From NCBI GenBank assembly GCA_025927935.1, contig JAICKM010000153.1, positions 1 through 11,453 on the forward strand: DNA of 11,453 nt, read 5' to 3'. Numbering within the stretch: position 1 is the stretch's first letter; each line of letters starts with the position of its first letter. Below are positions 6,753 through 11,453 of this stretch, in pieces. A model generated the notes under the pieces. That model was not told where the DNA came from and made no database searches. It saw only the letters and a program-made list of their open reading frames with translations. The stretch comes from Chloroflexia bacterium (lineage in GTDB: Bacteria > Chloroflexota > Chloroflexia > QHBQ01 > JADMIH01). Position numbers and translations under genes: made by a program.

Positions 6753-7295
6753 CTAGCGCAGCGCGCGCCGGCGCAGGCCCCAGCCGAGTGCCAGCAGCGC
6801 CGGGCCGCCCACCAGCAGCAGCCAGGCCGGGAAGTCCGGCTGGGCCTGCCCGGTGGACGGCATGCCGGGCGCGAGGCCACCGTTATTCAGCGCGGTGAGA
6901 TCACCGCAGGCCACGTAGGTGCTGACCTCGGCGGCGGATTTGTGGACGTTAATCGCGTAGCGCCCGCCCAGCAGGTCGGTCAGCGGCACCTTGACGATGG
7001 TGACGGAACTGCCGTTCACCACGTTGTTCAGGGGGTAGGCCGGGACCGGATTGAGGTTGGCGCAGGACCCCAGGTGGATGTGCGCGGGCTGGTCCATGCC
7101 CGCCGCGCCGCTCAGGGTAATTTCGACTTGCGTGGTCCCGTCGGGCAAACCCGACAGCGCGGCGGTGCCTTCCTCGCCCGAATTATTTTGCGCGTGCAGA
7201 TCGGCGTGCGAGATGCCCGTTTCCGCGTATGTGACGGCGGCGCTCCCGAACAGGGCCAGGAACGCCAGTAACAGGGCCGGTAACCATTTACGCAT
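6753..7295 (-). CDS. Secreted CHRD/SOD-like beta-sandwich protein with LPxTG-like C-terminal anchor
   Basis: The predicted product has 180 residues. MRKWLPALLLAFLALFGSAA begins a clear signal peptide, with likely cleavage after TYA (residue 24). The mature domain has the order seen in CHRD-type domains: a beta-rich start (TAALSGLPDGTTQVEITLSG, 44-63), PAHIHLG (70-76), and YAINVHKS (113-120) followed by EVSTYVACGDL (123-133). H72, H74 and H118 are possible metal ligands, and C78 and C130 could form a disulfide. Known CHRD and Cu/Zn-SOD domains share such an HIH motif, but no enzymatic activity can be claimed. The C-terminus is MPSTG (145-149), a hydrophobic helix (about 155-173) and an RRRALR tail, which resembles a sortase sorting signal. 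GGAGG (7305-7309) lies 9 bases before the ATG. It follows the EXORDIUM-like gene on the same strand. Confidence 0.75.
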   Translation of the reverse strand: MRKWLPALLLAFLALFGSAAVTYAETGISHADLHAQNNSGEEGTAALSGLPDGTTQVEITLSGAAGMDQPAHIHLGSCANLNPVPAYPLNNVVNGSSVTIVKVPLTDLLGGRYAINVHKSAAEVSTYVACGDLTALNNGGLAPGMPSTGQAQPDFPAWLLLVGGPALLALGWGLRRRALR

Positions 7296-7304
7296 CAGGG
7301 TATT

Positions 7305-7309
7305 CCTCC
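7305..7309 (-). promoter_or_regulatory. Ribosome binding site of the CHRD-like gene
   Basis: On the minus strand GGAGG is followed by 9 bases and then the ATG at 7295. It is a strong Shine-Dalgarno site and fixes the start. No convincing promoter is seen between it and the hairpin at 7346-7389. Confidence 0.75.
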
Positions 7310-7345
7310 AACAGCGTGTAAGAGTTAGGTCTCAGGTGCCGCCGG

Positions 7346-7389
7346 GCCACCCGCGCCGCGCCGGGGCAGTGCGACGCGGCGCGGGTGGC
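7346..7389 (-). terminator. 15-bp perfect GC hairpin after the EXORDIUM-like gene
   Basis: The arms GCCACCCGCGCCGCG (7346-7360) and CGCGGCGCGGGTGGC (7375-7389) are perfect complements around a 14-base loop. The hairpin begins 17 bases after the stop codon of the upstream EXORDIUM-like gene. No T-tract follows on the minus strand, so it may be a factor-dependent terminator, an attenuator or a 3'-end stabiliser rather than a classical intrinsic terminator. Confidence 0.65.
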
Positions 7390-7406
7390 GTCCAAACGGA
7401 TCGCGG

Positions 7407-8408
7407 CTACTTACCTGTTAAGACGCAGCGGCTGGTGGAATTGCTCCATTCTTGCTGCAATTCGTAGTGATGCCCGTTGATGACCTGATTGTAGTGCGTG
7501 CCGGTGCCGCCGCCCAACTGGGTGCCGAAGTTCCAGGCGCACTTATCGCCGTTCTCGTAGCCCGCGGCATCGTACCAGGCGTTGCCTAGCGCATCCGTGA
7601 TCGTCTCGTTCGCTTCGTGCGACACCACGCTCAGCACCGAGTCGGCGGCCGAGTCGCCGTTCGGGTAGTTGCCGCCGCCGCAGGCGCCCAAGTTGTGGCC
7701 GGTGTAGGGCTGGTTGGCATAGAGCACCGTGGCGCTGTTGAGCGTGTAGTGGGAGTGGTAGGCGCAGAACTGGGTGAAGGCACAACTGCTGCCCAGGCAC
7801 GTGCTGATCCCGTTGCCGAGCAGCACAAAGTATTCGTTGCCCAGGCCGGTCGGCCAGTGATTGGCGTTGATCGCCTTGGTCACTTCCGCGCGGATCTGCG
7901 TATCGCTGACGCACTTGGTGGTCCCGCCGGCGGTGGACGAGCAGCCGCTGCTACTGGGCAGCGCCGTGTCGCTCCAGGACCCGCTGAAGCTTTCGCTGTA
8001 GGAGATGAAGGTTTTCACACCGCTGATAATCTGGTAGTACTGCGTATCGCTGTAATAGACGTTACTTGTCTTCCCGCTGTCGGCTGCGACATCGCCAAAA
8101 TAGCGATTCACAAGCGTCTTGTAGTTCGTGCTGTAGCTGCTGCCCCAGTAGATCGCGTAGGTATGATGTGTGCCGGTTTGCACCCGGCCGCCGGTGTGAT
8201 AGACGAGATTGCCCGACCCGGCCAGCGGGCCGGGTTGCCCCGGTGCCGGCTGATCGGCGGCCTGGTCCTTCGTGACCTGGAAGCGGGTGTAGGCCAGCGG
8301 ATTGCCGCCGGTCCCGTCCGGCGCCGCGGCAAAGGCGGCGGACACGTTGGCGCAAATGGCGAGCGCGAGTGTAGCGAAGATGCCCACGAGCGAGAACAGT
8401 TTACGCAT
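7407..8408 (-). CDS. Secreted EXORDIUM/phosphate-induced protein 1-like protein with HExxE motif
   Basis: The predicted product has 333 residues starting MRKLFSLVGI. This ATG, preceded by GGAAGGG (8416-8422), was preferred to an ATG 54 codons upstream because a signal peptide follows at once (cleavage near residue 28, FAAAP). The mature protein contains LVYHTGGRVQTGTHHTYAIYWG (68-89), NRYFGDVAADSG (101-112) and VVSHEANETITDALGNAWYD (261-280), then ENGDKCAWNFG. The order HExxExxT[ND]...NAWY followed by an acidic/Cys segment matches, as I recall it, plant EXORDIUM proteins and their bacterial relatives (PF04674-like). H264, E265 and E268 suggest a metal site but not a canonical HExxH protease. 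Eight Cys residues in the mature part allow up to four disulfides. Plant homologues are apoplastic growth-related proteins; the bacterial role is unknown. It precedes the CHRD-like gene on the same strand. Confidence 0.75.
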   Translation of the reverse strand: MRKLFSLVGIFATLALAICANVSAAFAAAPDGTGGNPLAYTRFQVTKDQAADQPAPGQPGPLAGSGNLVYHTGGRVQTGTHHTYAIYWGSSYSTNYKTLVNRYFGDVAADSGKTSNVYYSDTQYYQIISGVKTFISYSESFSGSWSDTALPSSSGCSSTAGGTTKCVSDTQIRAEVTKAINANHWPTGLGNEYFVLLGNGISTCLGSSCAFTQFCAYHSHYTLNSATVLYANQPYTGHNLGACGGGNYPNGDSAADSVLSVVSHEANETITDALGNAWYDAAGYENGDKCAWNFGTQLGGGTGTHYNQVINGHHYELQQEWSNSTSRCVLTGK

Positions 8409-8514
8409 GATGGTACCCTTCCGTCGCGAGAGGATGGAAGTCGCTACCCCTGAAGGCCGCGGGGGCAGGTGCCCCACCGGTACATGGCCGTGTACCCTGG
8501 CGCACTTAGCCACT

Positions 8515-8523
8515 ATTTTAGCA
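8515..8523 (-). promoter_or_regulatory. Extended -10 promoter of the EXORDIUM-like gene
   Basis: On the minus strand TGCTAAAAT is an extended -10 element (TG-N-TAAAAT) inside a clearly AT-richer patch (about 8510-8580). No good -35 box is seen, as is common with extended -10 promoters. Transcription would start near 8508, giving a leader of about 100 bases before the ATG at 8408. That leader includes the small stems 8462-8466/8471-8475 and 8479-8484/8491-8496. Confidence 0.5.
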
Positions 8524-8585
8524 CAATTTTCGCTTGGGAAGGGAAATAATCGAGTTATATATGCTGCCAAAACGCGACGTGTTAG

Positions 8586-9830
8586 TTAGGAATCGATTCC
8601 AGCACTCGGATCGGACGGTCCGGCGTCGATCACCACGCGCTTGAGCTTGGCAAGCACTTGCAGCGCCGTCAGGTTGCGCAGGTTGTAGCCGTAGCGCAGG
8701 CCCGCCGGGGTCAGGTTCGTGGGGTCGCAGGCCGGGCAGCCGTAGATGCTGGGGTGAATACCATCCTCGCCTATGCCGTGGTTGGGCAGGCCGGGCGCTT
8801 GCAAGGCCAGCCAGTAGTTCCAGAGCGGCACCTGCTGCTCGGCGGCCACCCGCACAATGGCCGCGTTGAACAGGGGCACGCGCTTGGCGTATTCGACCTC
8901 ATCGAGCCGTGGCGAGATGGTGCTCAGCACTGGAATGACGCCCAGCGCCAGCGCCTGCTGCACCAGCACGCTGAGACGCACGGCGAAGGCGTTCACATCG
9001 TCCGACTTGCCCAGGTCGTTGGTGCCGTACATGATCAGGACGATGCCGGGGCGCAGCAGGTGGAGTTCGCAGATCAGCGCGGCGTCGTAGGGCGGCGCGC
9101 AGCCGGGCGGCGGGTGGCGCGGCGGCGCCAGGGCGTTGGCGCTGGTCCAGCCGGGCACCGCGCTCACGCTGGTCCGGCTGAACGAGTTGGCGACGCCACA
9201 GCCGGCTTTGCCGGCGCCCGGTGGAAACTGCGTCGCGCCGAAATAGCCGATCACCGGCGCCAGGTCCGGCAAGGCATCCAGGCCCGCGCCGGTGCCCCGG
9301 CCCGGCCCTGGGCAGGCGAACCCTTGCAGGAACTGGGGATCGGCCGTGATGGAGTCGCCGGCCTTGGCGAAAACGGCGGGCCGGTTGCCCATCTTGATGC
9401 CCATCCCCAGGATGCGTCGCAGCCGGGTTTGCATGGCCGCGTCGATAGTGGGCACGACCGGCCAATCGGCCACCCGGCGGGGCGCGGACACCGGCGCGGG
9501 CATTGTGGCCGGCGCCGGAACGGCCGTGGGCGGCGCAACCGCGGATGTTGGGACGGCGGGCGGTCGCAGCGTGGCGGCAGCCGTGGCCGGCGGCGGCAAG
9601 GCGGTCGTCGTGGGCGGTGGCGCGGGGATCGACGGCGCGGGCGGCGGGGTGGCGGGGACCGGCGCGGCGGTCGGGGGCACGGGGCGATCCGGCGTGGGAC
9701 CGCACCCCGCCATAACCAGCAGCATGATCAGCAAGAGGGCGACATGGGCCGTGCGGCCCCGCCTGCCCCGTGCGAATAACGACAACGATCCCGCCTCCCG
9801 GCGCCGGGGCGTTCTTGCGCGCCGCATCAT
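8586..9830 (-). CDS. SGNH/GDSL hydrolase lipoprotein with Pro/Ala/Thr-rich linker
   Basis: The predicted product has 414 residues starting MMRRARTP (ATG 9830 or 9827). An unusually long Arg-rich n-region leads to ALLLIMLLVMAGC, a lipobox with C43 as the lipidated residue. Residues 44-117 are a Pro/Ala/Thr linker that should hold the enzyme away from the membrane. The SGNH blocks are AGDSIT (157-162, nucleophile S160), MYGTNDLGK (267-275, with N271 of block III) and DGIHPS (356-361, D356 and H359 as catalytic partners). The block II Gly may be G227 in VPGWTS. Six Cys residues in the catalytic part, including GCPAC (364-368), suggest disulfides. Members hydrolyse esters such as acetyl groups on glycans or lipids; the substrate is unknown. 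A near-consensus promoter lies immediately upstream, and no strong terminator is seen after the stop. Confidence 0.85.
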   Translation of the reverse strand: MMRRARTPRRREAGSLSLFARGRRGRTAHVALLLIMLLVMAGCGPTPDRPVPPTAAPVPATPPPAPSIPAPPPTTTALPPPATAAATLRPPAVPTSAVAPPTAVPAPATMPAPVSAPRRVADWPVVPTIDAAMQTRLRRILGMGIKMGNRPAVFAKAGDSITADPQFLQGFACPGPGRGTGAGLDALPDLAPVIGYFGATQFPPGAGKAGCGVANSFSRTSVSAVPGWTSANALAPPRHPPPGCAPPYDAALICELHLLRPGIVLIMYGTNDLGKSDDVNAFAVRLSVLVQQALALGVIPVLSTISPRLDEVEYAKRVPLFNAAIVRVAAEQQVPLWNYWLALQAPGLPNHGIGEDGIHPSIYGCPACDPTNLTPAGLRYGYNLRNLTALQVLAKLKRVVIDAGPSDPSAGIDS

Positions 9831-9844
9831 GCGCGGCGCAACCC

Positions 9845-9872
9845 CCGGCCCGGCTTAATCTTACCGGGCCGG
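9845..9872. repeat. 9-bp palindrome flanking the -10 box, operator-like
   Basis: The arms CCGGCCCGG (9845-9853) and CCGGGCCGG (9864-9872) are perfect complements around a 10-base loop (9854-9863) that holds the -10 hexamer of the SGNH promoter. One arm covers the predicted transcription start and the other lies in the spacer. It may bind a dimeric regulator or, in RNA reading through from the MFS gene, form a second hairpin. Confidence 0.55.
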
Positions 9873-9887
9873 CAGCGGTTATGTCAA
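9858..9887 (-). promoter_or_regulatory. Sigma-70-type promoter of the SGNH lipoprotein gene
   Basis: On the minus strand a perfect -35 box TTGACA (9882-9887) is followed by an 18-base spacer and TAAGAT (9858-9863), one mismatch from TATAAT. Transcription should start near 9851, about 21 bases before the ATG at 9830. It is the best-matching promoter in the window and shows that the SGNH gene is a separate transcription unit from the MFS gene. Confidence 0.75.
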
Positions 9888-9914
9888 GAACGAGCGCGGC
9901 AACCGGGCACGAAA

Positions 9915-9943
9915 GAGCGCCGCCGGGCGGCCCGGCGGCGCTC
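9915..9943 (-). terminator. Intrinsic-type terminator of the MFS transporter gene
   Basis: The arms GAGCGCCGCCGGG (9915-9927) and CCCGGCGGCGCTC (9931-9943) are perfect 13-bp complements with a 3-base loop. On the minus strand the hairpin begins 15 bases after the TAA of the MFS gene and is followed by a short TTTC run. This separates the transporter from the SGNH promoter downstream. Confidence 0.75.
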
Positions 9944-9958
9944 ACGCGGACGGCGCGG

Positions 9959-11453
9959 TTAGTGCGCGGGCACGGGCGCGTCCCTGGCCGCTTCGCCGGC
10001 CTCCGCCGCCTCCGCAGGCGACAGGAACGGGGCGGGCCAGCCGGGCAGGAACAGCGACAGGAGCGCCGCCAGCACGGCCACCACGAAGGTCGCCGTGTAG
10101 GCGTGATCCAGCCCGGCGATGTATTGCTGCTGGAAGGTATGTAACGCATTTTCGATGACCGGGCGGATCTGCGCCGGCACCTGGGCCAGGTCCGGGGTGC
10201 CGCCCCGGTCGAGTTGCGCCTGGAATTGCTGCATCCCGGCCTCCATCGCCGCCCGCGCCTGCGCGGGCAAAGTGGCCGGGTTGGGCAGGTTCTTGCGGAT
10301 CTCGTCGCCGATGTTGATCGTGATCGCACTGGTCAGGATCGTCGCCAGGGCCGCCACGCCAATGGACTGGATCGTCTGGCGGGTTGCGTTGACCAGCGAC
10401 GTGGCGCGCGCCGTCTTGGCGCCGGGAATATCCCGCAGCGCGGCCACCAGCGTGGTCTGGATGACCAGGCCGAAGCCGACGCCGCGCACCACCAGCAGGA
10501 AGGTCAGCCAGTCCAGGCTGGTGTCGATAGTGATCTCGCGCAACTGCCAGGTGTTGAAGGCGATCAAGCCAAAGCCCATGACCAGCAGCACGCGCGGGCC
10601 GATCCTGTCGGACAGCCGCCCGGCGATGGGCGTGATCACGCCCGACGTGATCGCCAGGGGTAGCAGGAACAGGCCCGTGTCGAACGCGCTCATGCCGCGC
10701 AAGATTTGCAGATAGAGCGGCAGCAGAAACTCCGCCCCGAACAGTGCGATGATGCCCACCCAGCCGACGATGTTGGCAACGGTGAACGTGCGGATGGCGA
10801 AGAGGCGCAGATCCAGCAGTGGCTCCGGCGAGCGCAATTCGACGAAGACGAAGGCGATCAGAGCCAGGACGCCCACGGTGAAGGCGGCCAGCGTTTGCGG
10901 ATCGGTCCAGCCGCCGCCTCCCTGCTCGCCGGCAATGGACGCGCCGTAGAGCAACGCACCAAAGCCGAGCGTCGAGAGGATGATGCCGGGGATGTCGGCC
11001 TTCAGCACGCGGTCACTCCGGCGATCCTTCAGGAAGAACGAGGCCAGGCTAATGCCCAGGATGCCGATGGGCAGGTTGACGTAGAAAATCCAGTTAAGCA
11101 GATTGTGGTCGACCAGCCAGCCGCCGAGCAGCGGGCCGCTGGCCGGGGCAAACACCAGGGCGATGCCGAAGATGCCCAGCGCCACGCCGCGTTCCCTGGG
11201 CGGGAAGGCCCCGAAGAGCATCGCTGTGCCCAGCGGCAGCGCGATCCCGCCGCCCGCGCCCTGGATGGCGCGCGCCGCGACCAGGTAGACGATGTTGTCG
11301 CTCGCGCCCACGGCCAACCCGCAGAGCACCGAGCCGAACACAAACAGCGCTAACCCGGTGATATAGATCTTTTTGATGCCGAAACGTTCGCCCAGGAAGC
11401 CGGAGAGCGGCGTGGCGATGCCCAGCGCCAGCGTGTAGACGCTGATCACCCAT
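9959..11453 (-). CDS. DHA2-type (EmrB/QacA-like, 14-TM) MFS drug efflux transporter, 5' partial
   Basis: The frame runs off the window end. The GTG at 11449 is an internal Val, because the preceding codon is TGG and W-V-I-S-V-Y is typical of the start of TM2 in DHA2 proteins, so TM1 and the N-terminus are missing. Residues below count that Val as 1. Motif A is GERFGIKK (20-27). Motif C and its surroundings appear as ASGPLLGGWLVDH, followed by NWIFYVNLPIGI (about 102-129). Further hydrophobic segments follow, including a late VVRGVGFGLVIQTTLVAAL stretch. A long hydrophilic Gln/Ala-rich loop of about 75 residues precedes the last helix, as expected between TM13 and TM14. The tail is Ala/Glu-rich. 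The family exports drugs and other amphipathic compounds by proton antiport at the inner membrane; the substrate is not predictable. A terminator lies directly downstream. Confidence 0.88.
   Translation of the reverse strand, partial: WVISVYTLALGIATPLSGFLGERFGIKKIYITGLALFVFGSVLCGLAVGASDNIVYLVAARAIQGAGGGIALPLGTAMLFGAFPPRERGVALGIFGIALVFAPASGPLLGGWLVDHNLLNWIFYVNLPIGILGISLASFFLKDRRSDRVLKADIPGIILSTLGFGALLYGASIAGEQGGGGWTDPQTLAAFTVGVLALIAFVFVELRSPEPLLDLRLFAIRTFTVANIVGWVGIIALFGAEFLLPLYLQILRGMSAFDTGLFLLPLAITSGVITPIAGRLSDRIGPRVLLVMGFGLIAFNTWQLREITIDTSLDWLTFLLVVRGVGFGLVIQTTLVAALRDIPGAKTARATSLVNATRQTIQSIGVAALATILTSAITINIGDEIRKNLPNPATLPAQARAAMEAGMQQFQAQLDRGGTPDLAQVPAQIRPVIENALHTFQQQYIAGLDHAYTATFVVAVLAALLSLFLPGWPAPFLSPAEAAEAGEAARDAPVPAH

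Noticed and set aside
5165..6880. A 571-codon open frame on the minus strand opposite the GT-C gene
   Set aside because: It is low-complexity and rich in Arg, Gln and Gly, lacks any recognisable motif, lies antisense to a clear membrane protein and runs through the palindromic repeats. It is a by-product of GC-rich codon use.
8409..8570. 54-residue N-terminal extension of the EXORDIUM-like protein
   Set aside because: It would bury the signal peptide inside the protein and cross the extended -10 element.
8658..9779. A 373-codon open frame on the plus strand opposite the SGNH gene
   Set aside because: The product is a Gly/Arg/Ala-rich shadow, and the minus strand carries the conserved GDSIT, GTND and DGIHPS motifs in proper order.
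8899..10329. A 476-codon minus-strand frame overlapping the SGNH and MFS genes
   Set aside because: It is in a different frame from both genes, crosses a terminator and a promoter, and is Arg/Pro/Ala-rich without motifs.
11447..11449. GTG as the start codon of the MFS transporter
   Set aside because: The preceding codon is TGG, giving the W-V-I-S motif of TM2, and TM1 is missing, so the gene continues beyond the window.
1..11453. A complete novel defence or biosynthetic system
   Set aside because: The genes lie on both strands with separate promoters and terminators, and no nuclease, reverse transcriptase, toxin-antitoxin pair, recombinase or biosynthetic core enzyme is recognisable.

Overview
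The window comes from a GC-rich bacterial chromosome. A large DUF2298 (Chlor_Arch_YYY) membrane protein fused to an NHL propeller, a bacterial EXORDIUM-like secreted protein, a CHRD-like exported protein and interspersed palindromic repeats together suggest a member of the Chloroflexota. That assignment is an inference from family content and cannot be proven from this sequence alone. Genes use Shine-Dalgarno-like sites and sigma-70-type promoters can be recognised.

Layout: (1) 1-2394 (+), the 3' part of a DUF2298 polytopic protein with a six-repeat NHL propeller at its C-terminus. (2) 2395-2685, a convergent gap packed with inverted repeats. (3) 2686-4539 (-), a membrane-anchored protein with a helical TPR-like segment and a TolB/WD40-like propeller. 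(4) 4540-4885, a divergent regulatory gap. (5) 4886-6622 (+), a GT-C-type membrane glycosyltransferase. (6) 6623-6752, a second convergent gap with two copies of the same palindrome family. (7) 6753-7295 (-), a secreted CHRD/SOD-like protein with an LPxTG-like tail. (8) 7407-8408 (-), a secreted EXORDIUM (phosphate-induced protein 1)-like protein with an HExxE motif. (9) 8586-9830 (-), an SGNH/GDSL hydrolase lipoprotein with a long Pro/Ala/Thr linker. (10) 9959-11453 (-), a DHA2-type MFS drug transporter whose 5' end lies outside the window.

All seven genes encode membrane, secreted or lipid-anchored proteins, so the region is envelope-oriented. Two of them are large polytopic proteins of glycosyltransferase type. 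No single pathway is evident, and apart from the adjacent secreted pair (genes 7 and 8) and possibly gene 9, the genes look like separate transcription units. The clearest non-coding signals are the palindrome family confined to the two convergent gaps (with a possible remnant inside a coding sequence), a near-consensus promoter for the SGNH lipoprotein whose -10 box lies in the loop of a 9-bp palindrome, and a strong terminator after the MFS gene. No RNA gene, CRISPR array, insertion sequence or complete novel defence or biosynthetic system was found.
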